Shown here: in pieces, positions 1-6,989 of the stretch
Numbering within the stretch: the stretch's first letter is position 1
Layout of the letters: every line of letters begins with the position of its first letter
Translations under genes and position numbers: made by a program
Notes under the pieces: model-generated
The model's input: the letters and a program-made list of their open reading frames with translations, nothing else
What the model was told of the DNA's origin: nothing
Databases searched by the model: none
Assembly (NCBI GenBank): GCA_026392575.1
Contig: JAPLBU010000127.1
Location: forward strand, 1-13,437
Direction: 5' to 3'
DNA from: Actinomycetota bacterium
GTDB lineage: Bacteria > Actinomycetota > Actinomycetes > S36-B12
DNA: 13,437 bases

Positions 1-363
1 AACCAGTCGGGTGAGGAGGTCACCGCGGCCGAAAGCGGCAAGTCCCGTCGGGGCCAACCGCTCCAGATTCGTGTAGACGGTCACCCGCAGGCTCGTGAGC
101 CCGCGGAACGCGGCATCGTGACCGACGAGCCGCTCCCCGTAGCGGAAGATCGCCCGGCTCAGAGCCAGGAAGCGAACCATCACGGCCGCGACTGTCAGCG
201 TCAGTACCGGCGGCATCTCCGCTGCCGTCGAGATGAGCCAGCCGGAAGTGCCCAGCAGCGCGACCGCACTGAGTGACGCGAAAGCACCAAGCAGCGCGGC
301 AAGTGCAAGAAGTCGACGCTGCGCCGACATGGCCTGCCACAGCGAGCGAACGGGGCTCACCAT
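1..363 (-). CDS. cydC: CydC, cytochrome bd assembly ABC exporter subunit (N-terminal part; gene cut by window edge)
   Basis: CydC pairs with CydD to form a heterodimeric ABC exporter in the cytoplasmic membrane that is required for assembly of cytochrome bd; in E. coli it moves cysteine and glutathione and also affects haem handling. Only the first 121 codons are present, running to base 1 without a stop. They begin MVSPVRSLWQAM and cover the first two membrane helices (about residues 18-40 and 50-68). The CydC hallmark ERLVGHDAAFRGL and the following segment through GRGDLLTRLV are clear, and this segment separates CydC from other ABC exporters. The nucleotide-binding domain lies outside the window. 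The ATG at 361-363 overlaps the end of cydD by 7 bases (a GTG at 358-360 is the alternative), so translation is probably coupled. The open frame appears intact as far as it is visible. Confidence 0.93.
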   Translation of the reverse strand, partial: MVSPVRSLWQAMSAQRRLLALAALLGAFASLSAVALLGTSGWLISTAAEMPPVLTLTVAAVMVRFLALSRAIFRYGERLVGHDAAFRGLTSLRVTVYTNLERLAPTGLAAFGRGDLLTRLV

Positions 364-2102
364 CCGACGCTCCGGATCGTCTCGGCGGCGGCCGGGGCGC
401 CTAGATCGACGACCGCTGCCTCGGACAGTTCACGCGGACGGTCGATGCGAACGACCTGGTCAGCGATCTCGATGAGTGCGGGCCGATGCGCGACGACGAT
501 CACGGTGGCGCCTGCTTGGGCGAGTCGTCGGATGGCAGCAACCACGGCTGCCTCGGTGGATGGGTCGAGGGCTGCAGTCGGCTCATCAAGAAGCACGACG
601 TCGGCCGGTGTGTGCAGGGCGCGAGCGAGCGAGAGTCGCTGCAACTGACCGATGGACAGGCCGGATCCGTCGGCCCGAAGCCGCGTCCCGATACCGTCCG
701 GCATCGCCCGGACCTCGTCAGCGATCCCGGCATCCTCCAGTGCCCGCCAGATGTCCGACTCCGGCAGTGACCCGTCCCGCAAGGCGACAGCGTCGGCGAT
801 CGTCGGGCTGTCCGGCAGTTCGGCGCCGGCAAGGTGCGCACGCTGCGGCAACCAGGCGATCCGTCGACGCCACTCCGCTAGGTCGACAGAATCGAGATCG
901 ACACCGCGACCGTTGACCTCGAGCACCACCTTCCCCGCGGACGGCGATGCGAAACCGAGCAGCGCACTGAGCAACGTTGACTTGCCACCGCCGGAACCGC
1001 CCACGATCGCCGTCACCGTGCCCGGCTCCGCGGTGAACGTCGCCGTGTCGAGAGCGGGCTCAGGCCGCTGCGGATAGCTCACCCGTAGATCGGTCACGAC
1101 GATTCGGACTCGTCCGTCCGGCAGCACGTCGGTGCCGCCGATAGGAACCGGGATCTCGAGGATGGTGAAGAGCCGGTCGGCCGCTCCCAGTCCCTCAGCG
1201 GCCGCATGGAAGTGCTGCCCGACGAGCCGCAGGGGCAGGTACGCCTCTGGGGCGAGCAGCAGGACGAAGAGGGCCACCGGATAGGTGATCTGCCCCTCCG
1301 CGAGGCGCAGACCGACGGATACGGCCACCAACGCGACGGAAAGGGTGGCCAGCAGCTCGAGAGCCAGGGACGACAGGAACGAGACGCGCAGCACGCCCAT
1401 CGTCGTGCTGCGGTAACGATCGCCGATCGCACGGATGGCTGCGACCTGCGACTTGGCACGACCGAAGATCTTCAGCGTCGGCAGCCCCGACACCAGATCG
1501 AGGAAGTGGCCGGACAACAGCGCGAGCGTGCTCCACTGGCGATCCACCTGCGACTTCGTGTACGTGCCGATCAAGACCATGAACACGGGAATGAGCGGCA
1601 GCGTCACGGCGATGATCAGCGTCGACAGCAGGTCCTGGCCGAGCACCGTCAGGAGCACCGCTACCGGCACGATCACCGCAAGCACCAGTTGTGGCAGGTA
1701 GCGCGCGTAGTAGCCGTCGAGCGCATCGATGCCGCGCGTGATCAGCGCAGCGGTCTCACCCGGGCTGTGCGCCCCAGGGCCAGCGGGACCCAGGGCGAGC
1801 ACATGCGTCAGCGTCGCCTCGCGAAGTTGCTGCTTGGCCCGCGCCGAAGCCCGCACCGCCGCCACCTCAGCCAGCCAGGCGATCACGGCCCGGGTCGCGA
1901 AGATCGCCGCCACGGCGACTACCGCGTCGCGCACGTCGTCCCACCCGGCACCCTCCGAGGTCACCGAGACGATGACGTCGGAGAGCAGGCGCGCCTGCGC
2001 GATCACGAGGACGGCCGTGATGACGCCGAGCGCAATCGCGAGACCGATGAAACCGCGCGTGCTGCGCGCGTAGCGCATCAGGCGTGGGTCGAGGGGCTTC
2101 AT
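357..2102 (-). CDS. cydD: CydD, cytochrome bd assembly ABC exporter subunit
   Basis: Partner of CydC in the thiol/haem-linked ABC exporter needed to build cytochrome bd oxidase. The protein has 581 residues from the ATG at 2100-2102. The N-terminal membrane domain carries the CydD signature around TRGIDALDGYYARYLPQ. The C-terminal ATPase domain has Walker A GGSGGGKS (residues 368-375), a Q-loop glutamine at 420, the signature LSIGQ (482-486; the variant third position is usual for CydD), Walker B VVLLDEP (502-508) and the H-loop histidine at 539. An in-frame start at 2141 is possible, but it would begin inside a hairpin and add 13 atypical residues. The ATG at 2102 has an AGGA about 9 bases upstream. 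The gene lies 70 bases after the cydB stop and overlaps cydC by 7 bases. It looks intact. Confidence 0.95.
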   Translation of the reverse strand: MKPLDPRLMRYARSTRGFIGLAIALGVITAVLVIAQARLLSDVIVSVTSEGAGWDDVRDAVVAVAAIFATRAVIAWLAEVAAVRASARAKQQLREATLTHVLALGPAGPGAHSPGETAALITRGIDALDGYYARYLPQLVLAVIVPVAVLLTVLGQDLLSTLIIAVTLPLIPVFMVLIGTYTKSQVDRQWSTLALLSGHFLDLVSGLPTLKIFGRAKSQVAAIRAIGDRYRSTTMGVLRVSFLSSLALELLATLSVALVAVSVGLRLAEGQITYPVALFVLLLAPEAYLPLRLVGQHFHAAAEGLGAADRLFTILEIPVPIGGTDVLPDGRVRIVVTDLRVSYPQRPEPALDTATFTAEPGTVTAIVGGSGGGKSTLLSALLGFASPSAGKVVLEVNGRGVDLDSVDLAEWRRRIAWLPQRAHLAGAELPDSPTIADAVALRDGSLPESDIWRALEDAGIADEVRAMPDGIGTRLRADGSGLSIGQLQRLSLARALHTPADVVLLDEPTAALDPSTEAAVVAAIRRLAQAGATVIVVAHRPALIEIADQVVRIDRPRELSEAAVVDLGAPAAAETIRSVGW

Positions 2103-2124
2103 GGTGGGGTCATCCTGACATGGC

Positions 2125-2156
2125 GACGGGGCCGCCCCCACTGGGGCGACCCCGTC
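2125..2156. other. Strong intergenic hairpin between cydB and cydD
   Basis: Bases 2125-2138 pair with 2143-2156 around a four-base loop (2139-2142). Seven outer and six inner pairs, all but one G-C, are separated by a single C/A mismatch (2132/2149). It lies 16 bases after the cydB stop and 22 bases before the chosen cydD start. Neither strand shows a T-run after the stem, so a classical Rho-independent terminator is not supported. A partial terminator, processing site or 3'-end stabiliser that sets the ratio of oxidase (cydAB) to exporter (cydDC) transcript is a reasonable inference. Confidence 0.7.
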
Positions 2157-2172
2157 TAATCCGGTCGATCAA

Positions 2173-3255
2173 CTAGCCCGCAGCGTTAGCGAACCGGTCG
2201 TCCGCACGCCCACTCGCGGGCTGCGGCGGGATCATCGACGTACTGATGCGCTTGCGGAACACCCAGTACGTCCAGCCCTGGTAGACCAGGACAATCGGCG
2301 TCATGATCACCGCGACGATGGTCATCACCGTCAGCGTGTACGACTGGCTGGATGCGTTCGTGACCGTGAGGTCGTAGATCCCGCCCTCGCCGATCGTGCT
2401 GACCATGACCCGCGGGAACAGGCCCACGAACAGTGTCGTGACCGCCAACAGGATGGTCGCGGAACTGAAGATGAAGGCCCACCCATCGCGGCCCTTCAGC
2501 GTCATACCCAGAGCCGCCAGCCAGCACACGGCCGCGATGAGCGCGAGCGGCAGCGTGAACATGACCCGGTTGGAGAAGGCCTGGTACCAGAGCAGCGTCG
2601 CAACAGCGATGACCGCGGCGACAAGCCCGATCCGCAGCGCGGCCTTGCGAGACGCTTCGCGAACCTCACCCGAGGTCTTGAGGGCCAGGAAGATCGCACC
2701 ATGTGCCATGAACACCGTGAGGGTCATGAGGCCCATCAGCAGCGAGAACGGGTTGAGCAGCGTGAACAGGTTGCCAGTGAAGTTCAGGCTTCCGGCGAGA
2801 TCCGGCTGCGAGCCCACGAGCGGCTCGATCGGCGAGCCACCGACGACGTTGCCGAAGGCGACGCCGAACAGCAGCGCCGGCAGCGCCGAGCCCACCACGA
2901 TCGCCCAGTCCCAGCGCTTCCGCCAGGTGGCTGAGTCGCGCTTGCCGCGGTACTCGAATGCCACGCCGCGCATGATGAGGCCCACGAGCACGAGGAGCAG
3001 CGCCAGGTAGAAGCCGCTGAACATCGTCGCGTACCAAAGGGGGAAGGCAGCGAACGTTGCACCACCCGCTGTCAGCAGCCAGACCTCGTTGCCATCCCAC
3101 ACGGTTGCGATCGAGTTGATCATCACTCGGCGGCTGAGCTCGTCCTTGCCGATCACGGGCAGCAGCATCCCGACACCGAGGTCGAAGCCGTCGAGAACGA
3201 AGTACCCGATCCAGAGCACCGCGATGAGTGCGAACCAGACGGTTGTCAGTTCCAT
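2173..3255 (-). CDS. cydB: Cytochrome bd quinol oxidase subunit II (CydB)
   Basis: Second core subunit of cytochrome bd, a high-affinity terminal oxidase in the cytoplasmic membrane that oxidises menaquinol/ubiquinol and reduces O2 to water without proton pumping. The 360-residue protein is almost entirely hydrophobic helices. It shows the family motifs DGFDLGVGM (residues 22-30, the second Asp matching E. coli Asp29), INSIATVWDGNEVWL (46-60, with Trp53/Asp54 matching E. coli Trp57/Asp58) and a GGATFAAFP segment. Length is slightly below the E. coli protein (379). Its start is supported by AAGAAGGA at 3262-3269, six bases ahead of the ATG. It follows cydA by 30 bases. The last ~25 residues are polar and probably cytoplasmic. 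Confidence 0.97.
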   Translation of the reverse strand: MELTTVWFALIAVLWIGYFVLDGFDLGVGMLLPVIGKDELSRRVMINSIATVWDGNEVWLLTAGGATFAAFPLWYATMFSGFYLALLLVLVGLIMRGVAFEYRGKRDSATWRKRWDWAIVVGSALPALLFGVAFGNVVGGSPIEPLVGSQPDLAGSLNFTGNLFTLLNPFSLLMGLMTLTVFMAHGAIFLALKTSGEVREASRKAALRIGLVAAVIAVATLLWYQAFSNRVMFTLPLALIAAVCWLAALGMTLKGRDGWAFIFSSATILLAVTTLFVGLFPRVMVSTIGEGGIYDLTVTNASSQSYTLTVMTIVAVIMTPIVLVYQGWTYWVFRKRISTSMIPPQPASGRADDRFANAAG

Positions 3256-3285
3256 GATGTGTCCTTCTTCTCGTTCTCGAACGAC

Positions 3286-4704
3286 CTAGTAGGCGAAGTA
3301 GAGCTGCTTGTCGGCATCCTTCTGCGCGTCCCCGTAGGGATCCTCGTTGACCACCTCGGGAGCGCCGGCCTTGATGTACTTCAGCAGCAGGGCAACCTCG
3401 ATGACGGCCAGGATCGCGTACAGCAGGGTGAACACGATCAGCGAGATCCACACCTCCGCCACCGTGAGAAGCGGCGAGCCACCTTGCGCGGTGATCTGCT
3501 GTCCGAAGACGACCCACGGCTGACGGCCCATCTCGGTGAAGATCCAGCCCGCGGAGATCCCGAACAGCGGGAACAGCACGATCACGGAGTTGAACACGGC
3601 GAACAGCCGGCTCTTGGGAGTGCGTCCGCCGCGGAACAGCCAGAGCACCAGGAGGGCGTACAGGGCGGCGATCATCCCGAGGCCGATCATCAGGCGGAAG
3701 CCCCAGTAGGTGACGGGGACGTAGGGCACGAAGTTCATGTCCGGGCCGTACTGCGGGTACTCGCTGAGGTACTGGGCCTGCAGGTCGTTGATGCCCTGCA
3801 CCTCACCGGATGTACTGCCGGTGGCCAGCCACGAGAGCATTCCGGGAATCTCCATGATCGTGGTGGCGGAGTCTCCGGAGAGATCGCCGACACTGAGGAG
3901 GCTCAACGGCGCGTTCGTCGTCGTGGTGTAGAGCGCCTCGGCCGCGGCAACCTTCATCGGCTGCTGGGCGACCATGACCTTCATGTCCATGTCGCCGCTG
4001 ACCGAGACGAGAACCGCCGAGACCAGGATGACCCAGGCGCCGAGCTTGGCGGCCGGACGGAAGACATCGACCTGACGGTTCTTCATGATCATCCAGGCAC
4101 TCACCGCGGCGACACCGGCACCGGAGACCAGGAAGGACGAGGCCAGGGTGTGGAAGAACGCGATGTAGGCGGTGTTCTGGAAGAGCACGGCGAAGATGTC
4201 GTTGAGCACAGCGCGACCGGTCTCGGGGTCGATCTCGAAGCCGACCGGGTGCTGCATGAAGGCGTTGGCCGCGAGGATGAAGTACGCGGAGAGGGCGGTG
4301 CCGGCCGCCGCGAGCCAGATGGTCGCAAGGTGGAGCTTCTTCGGGAGGCGATCCCAGCCGAAGATCCACAGGCCGAGGAAGGTCGACTCCAGGAAGAAGG
4401 CGAGCAGGCCCTCCATCGCGAGTGGGGCGCCGAAGACGTCGCCCACGAAGCGGGAGTACTCGGACCAGTTCATCCCGAACTGGAACTCCTGCACGATGCC
4501 GGTCACGACACCCATCGCGAAGTTGATCAGGAAGAGCTTCCCGAAGAACTTCGTCAGCTGCAGGTACTTGACCTTGCCGGTACGGAACCACGCGGTCTGG
4601 AATCCGGCCACCAGCCACACCGTTCCGAGTGTGAGCGGGACGAACAAGAAGTGGTAGACGGTGGTGATACCGAACTGCCACTGGGAGAGTTGAAGCGCAC
4701 CCAT
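3286..4704 (-). CDS. cydA: Cytochrome bd quinol oxidase subunit I (CydA), short Q-loop type
   Basis: Haem-bearing subunit of cytochrome bd and the site of quinol oxidation and O2 reduction. In the 472-residue product the expected ligands are present: His18 (haem b595), His185 and Met339 (haem b558), and Glu391 in EMGRQPW (haem d side). Glu98 and Glu106 in the MEGLLAFFLEST helix match the proton-channel pair. Lys251 and Glu256 in QQPMKVAAAEA match the quinol-site residues Lys252/Glu257 of E. coli. At 472 residues it lacks the C-terminal Q-loop insertion of the 522-residue E. coli protein, so it belongs to the short-loop group usual in actinobacteria. AAGAAGGA at 4713-4720 lies eight bases before the ATG. 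It is first in the operon, with a DosR-like box about 134 bases upstream of the start. Confidence 0.98.
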   Translation of the reverse strand: MGALQLSQWQFGITTVYHFLFVPLTLGTVWLVAGFQTAWFRTGKVKYLQLTKFFGKLFLINFAMGVVTGIVQEFQFGMNWSEYSRFVGDVFGAPLAMEGLLAFFLESTFLGLWIFGWDRLPKKLHLATIWLAAAGTALSAYFILAANAFMQHPVGFEIDPETGRAVLNDIFAVLFQNTAYIAFFHTLASSFLVSGAGVAAVSAWMIMKNRQVDVFRPAAKLGAWVILVSAVLVSVSGDMDMKVMVAQQPMKVAAAEALYTTTTNAPLSLLSVGDLSGDSATTIMEIPGMLSWLATGSTSGEVQGINDLQAQYLSEYPQYGPDMNFVPYVPVTYWGFRLMIGLGMIAALYALLVLWLFRGGRTPKSRLFAVFNSVIVLFPLFGISAGWIFTEMGRQPWVVFGQQITAQGGSPLLTVAEVWISLIVFTLLYAILAVIEVALLLKYIKAGAPEVVNEDPYGDAQKDADKQLYFAY

Positions 4705-4754
4705 GGTCGCTGTCCTTCTTCCTCGGTTGCCGTGAGGCAGACATCTGATGCGGG

Positions 4755-4764
4755 GGCCTAGGCC
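4755..4764. other. 10-bp perfect palindrome in the cydA leader
   Basis: GGCCTAGGCC is self-complementary and lies about 50 bases upstream of the cydA start, downstream of the candidate DosR-like site. It may be a second operator half or a short RNA fold in the 5' leader, or it may be chance in GC-rich DNA. I do not recognise it as a named site. Confidence 0.3.
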
Positions 4765-4800
4765 TTCGCTTGCTGCTCGCCATTCTTCTGGACCGCAGGG

Positions 4801-4810
4801 TCGCTAACCG
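4801..4810 (-). promoter_or_regulatory. Weak candidate -10 region for the cydABDC promoter
   Basis: On the minus strand this reads CGGTTAGCGA, containing a poor TTAGCG/TAGCGA hexamer. It was chosen only because a start site about 7 bases beyond it (near 4797) would put the DosR-like palindrome centred near -42, the usual position for a class II activator. The hexamer alone would not be convincing, and no -35 match is visible, which is common at activator-dependent promoters. Confidence 0.25.
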
Positions 4811-4830
4811 TGGCGTGAGTCCGTTTGTAA

Positions 4831-4846
4831 CGGGACCTTGGTCCCG
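4831..4846. promoter_or_regulatory. DosR/DevR-like hypoxia box upstream of cydABDC
   Basis: CGGGACC-TT-GGTCCCG is a perfect inverted repeat with 7-bp arms and a 2-bp centre. The mycobacterial DosR (DevR) consensus is close to GGGACT-WW-AGTCCC, with the same arm length around the same 2-bp A/T centre. This site differs only at the innermost pair (C/G instead of T/A), symmetrically in both arms. It lies in the divergent region between cydA (start 4704) and the EamA transporter (start 4912). Cytochrome bd is a typical low-oxygen gene set, so control of cyd is the likelier role. The regulator itself is not in the window, so the assignment rests on motif likeness and context. Confidence 0.55.
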
Positions 4847-4911
4847 ACTTTCCACCGATTCGTCCGACTGGCGCGATGGCGGTCCACCGCCCCAACACAG
4901 GTGATGACACA

Positions 4912-5844
4912 GTGGGCGCCGTGACACAGGTCGGTACTCGAAGGGCGACGCGCTCCTCGGGGCTCGCCATCTGGGGCCCGCTCGTGGCGCTGTGGCTCAT
5001 CTGGGGCTCGACCTACCTGAACATCGCCATCGTCGGCACTTCGATGCCCCCGATGCTGGCAAACGGCTTCCGCTTCGTCGTCGCCGCGCTGGTGCTCGGC
5101 GGCGTCCTCGTGGTCGCCCGCGGCCCTCGATTCCTGGCCATCACCCTCGAGCAGCTTCGCTCCGTCGCGATCATGGGCGTGGCCCTGCTGGGTGTCGGCA
5201 TCGGCACCGTCTCGATGGCCGAGCGCTACGTGCCCAGCGGGGTGACGGCCCTGCTCATCGCCGTGATGCCCCTGTGGGTCATCCTCCTGCGGATGCGCGC
5301 CGGCGACCGGCCAGCGCGGCTGACGCTCATTGGCGTGGCCGTCGGCATGATCGGGCTGGTTCTGATGCTCGTCCCTGGCGGAACCCGACCCGTCTCCGGT
5401 GGCGACGGCGACGTCGTCGTCTGGTCGATCGCCCTGATGCTCTCGAGCTTCTGCTGGGCCTTCTTCTCCTTCCGCTCTACCCGCTACGTCTTCCCGAGGA
5501 ACACGCTGGTGACCACCACCTACGAGATGCTCTTCGCCGGAGCAGCACTTCTTGGAGTGGGCGCCCTGCGCGGCGAGCGGCTCCACCTCGAGCAGGTATC
5601 CACCGCCTCGTGGTGGGCCTTGGCGTACCTCATCGTCGCATCCATCGCGGGGTACACCGCCTACACGTGGCTCCTCGCACACGCGCCACTGTCACTCACC
5701 GCCACGTACGCGTACGTCAACCCCGTTGTCGCCGTGCTGCTGGGCTTCCTGATCATCGGTGAGGTGATCACGTCCGATGTGATCGTCGGACTGACAGTGG
5801 TGGTCGGAGGGGTGGCGCTCGTCGTCACCGGCGAACGGCGCTGA
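4912..5844 (+). CDS. EamA-family (drug/metabolite transporter superfamily) permease
   Basis: Predicted exporter of small metabolites in the cytoplasmic membrane; the substrate cannot be told from sequence. The 310-residue product has ten hydrophobic segments forming two tandem EamA repeats. The first begins with WGPLVALWLIWGSTYLNIAI, where the WGSTY motif is typical of YedA/RhaT-like members. The second starts near VVWSIALMLSSFCWAFFSF, and the ...ATYAYVNPVVAVLLGFLIIGE... segment is the classic second-repeat hallmark. I chose GTG at 4912 because AGGTGA (4899-4904) sits seven bases upstream. An ATG at 4876 would give 322 residues but has no ribosome site, and GTG 4921 is a further alternative. 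It is divergent from cydA and convergent with the aminotransferase 21 bases downstream, so it is probably a single-gene unit. Confidence 0.9.
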   Translation: MGAVTQVGTRRATRSSGLAIWGPLVALWLIWGSTYLNIAIVGTSMPPMLANGFRFVVAALVLGGVLVVARGPRFLAITLEQLRSVAIMGVALLGVGIGTVSMAERYVPSGVTALLIAVMPLWVILLRMRAGDRPARLTLIGVAVGMIGLVLMLVPGGTRPVSGGDGDVVVWSIALMLSSFCWAFFSFRSTRYVFPRNTLVTTTYEMLFAGAALLGVGALRGERLHLEQVSTASWWALAYLIVASIAGYTAYTWLLAHAPLSLTATYAYVNPVVAVLLGFLIIGEVITSDVIVGLTVVVGGVALVVTGERR

Positions 5845-5865
5845 ACGTCGTCCTGAAGCGGGCCG

Positions 5866-6945
5866 TCAGCCGTGCTGCTGCAGGAACCCCGCCGCCACCG
5901 CAATAACACGATCATTCGCCTCGGTCTCAGCGATCGTGATGCGGACTCCCTCGCCGGCGAACGGGCGCACGGTGATGCCGGCCATCTCGCACGCAGCCGT
6001 GAACGCCAGGGACTCCTGATTGAGGCGCAACCAGACGAAGTTCGCCTCTGTGCGGTGCACCGGCCAGCCCTGATCACGCAGTGCGGCCCACACGCGTTGG
6101 CGCTCGTCGACAAGCGCCCGCACCCGCTCAAGCAGTTCGGCCTCCGCCTCGAGAGAGGCGATGGCTGCCTCCTCGGCGATGGTCGAGACTCCGAACGGCG
6201 TCGCCGTCTTGCGCAGAGCCTCAGCAACGGTCTCATGCGCGACAGCGAATCCGATACGCAGCGCAGCCAGCCCGTAGGCCTTCGAGAATGTGCGCAGCAC
6301 CACCAGATTCGGGTAGCCGCGGAACAACTGCATTCCGTCGGGCATGTCCTCGCCGACCATGAACTCGCGGTACGCCTCGTCGAGCACCACGATGACATCC
6401 GGTGGAACCCGGTCGAGGAAGCCGATCAGTTCCGTCGTCGTGACAACCTGTCCGGTCGGATTGTTCGGATTGCAGACGAAGATGACGCGGGTGCGATCGG
6501 TGATGGCCGCAAGCATCGCCTCAAGGTCATGACGCTCGTCCGGCAGCAGTGGCACCTGCACGCTCGTGGCACCGGAGATCTGCGTCCAGATCGGATATGC
6601 CTCGAAGCTGCGCCAGGCGTACAGCACTTCATCGCCCGGGCCCGCTGCCGCCGCGATTATCTGTCCGCACACAGCCACGCTCCCCGTTCCGAGGGCGATG
6701 GACTCCTCAGGAACGTCGAACCGGGCGGCGATCGCCGACACCAGTCGCCGGGAGAACGGGTCGGGGTAGCGGTGGGTGTCCTGGGCAGCCCGGTTGATGG
6801 CAGCCAGAACACTCGGGAGCGGAGGATATGGGTTCTCGTTGCTGGAGATCTTGTACGAGACCAGGTCGTCACGCTCGGCCGGACGCTGGCCGGCCTTGTA
6901 GGCGGGCAGGCTCCCGATATCGGGACGAAGGCGAGGGAGCGTCAC
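5866..6945 (-). CDS. hisC: HisC/Pat-type PLP aminotransferase (histidinol-phosphate or aromatic amino acid)
   Basis: Fold-type I PLP aminotransferase of the HisC family, 359 residues from GTG 6945. Visible motifs are SNENPYPPLPSV near the N-terminus, RYPDPFSRRL, the cofactor-binding NPNNPTG, VVLDEAYREF (Asp and Tyr contacting PLP) and FSKAYGLAALRIG, with the Schiff-base lysine at residue 222 and the phosphate-binding Arg eight residues on. GTGSVAVCGQII and YAWRSFEAYP resemble the actinobacterial Pat proteins (aromatic amino acid aminotransferase) more than the his-operon enzyme, and no other his gene is nearby, so aromatic transamination is a real alternative. GTG 6967-6969 would add eight residues (WPRRL type) but lacks support. 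GTG 6945 lies exactly seven bases after a TAnnnT -10 box, suggesting a leaderless message. Confidence 0.9.
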   Translation of the reverse strand: MTLPRLRPDIGSLPAYKAGQRPAERDDLVSYKISSNENPYPPLPSVLAAINRAAQDTHRYPDPFSRRLVSAIAARFDVPEESIALGTGSVAVCGQIIAAAAGPGDEVLYAWRSFEAYPIWTQISGATSVQVPLLPDERHDLEAMLAAITDRTRVIFVCNPNNPTGQVVTTTELIGFLDRVPPDVIVVLDEAYREFMVGEDMPDGMQLFRGYPNLVVLRTFSKAYGLAALRIGFAVAHETVAEALRKTATPFGVSTIAEEAAIASLEAEAELLERVRALVDERQRVWAALRDQGWPVHRTEANFVWLRLNQESLAFTAACEMAGITVRPFAGEGVRITIAETEANDRVIAVAAGFLQQHG

Positions 6946-6952
6946 GAAGCGG

Positions 6953-6958
6953 AGCCTA
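6953..6958 (-). promoter_or_regulatory. -10 box of a probable leaderless promoter for the aminotransferase
   Basis: The minus strand reads TAGGCT, fitting the actinobacterial TAnnnT -10, then seven bases (6946-6952), then the GTG start at 6945. That spacing would place transcription initiation on the start codon. No Shine-Dalgarno sequence precedes this start, which agrees with a leaderless message. No clear -35 is seen. Confidence 0.55.
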
Positions 6959-6976
6959 CGTGGCCACACCTGCGAC

Positions 6977-6982
6977 TAACCT
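6977..6982 (+). promoter_or_regulatory. -10 box of a probable leaderless promoter for the SpoIIE-type phosphatase
   Basis: TAACCT fits TAnnnT and is followed by seven bases (6983-6989) and then GTG at 6990, the same geometry as the opposing promoter. No ribosome-binding sequence is present. Each -10 lies where the other promoter's -35 would be, so the two divergent promoters interlock and polymerase could probably occupy only one at a time. Confidence 0.55.
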
Positions 6983-6989
6983 TTCGGCC

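Noticed and set aside
2125..2156. Classical Rho-independent terminator after cydB
   Set aside because: There is no T-run after the stem on either strand, and cydD/cydC continue in the same direction; it was kept only as a hairpin of uncertain role.
1206..2159. A 317-codon plus-strand frame
   Set aside because: It is the antisense shadow of cydD, rich in R, H, Q and D and without any domain.
3259..4761. A 500-codon open frame on the plus strand
   Set aside because: It lies opposite cydA, has a highly polar low-complexity composition (H, E, G, R, D rich) typical of the antisense frame of a GC-rich membrane protein gene, and cydA has all haem ligands.
4705..4911. Rex-type redox operator (TTGTGN6CACAA) for cyd
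   Set aside because: No match was seen in the intergenic region; the only strong symmetric site there is the GGGACC-TT-GGTCCC palindrome.
4758..5000. Possible small gene or leader peptide on the minus strand upstream of cydA
   Set aside because: It starts inside the transporter gene and has no ribosome site or recognisable features; its end in the cydA leader is not coupled to cydA.
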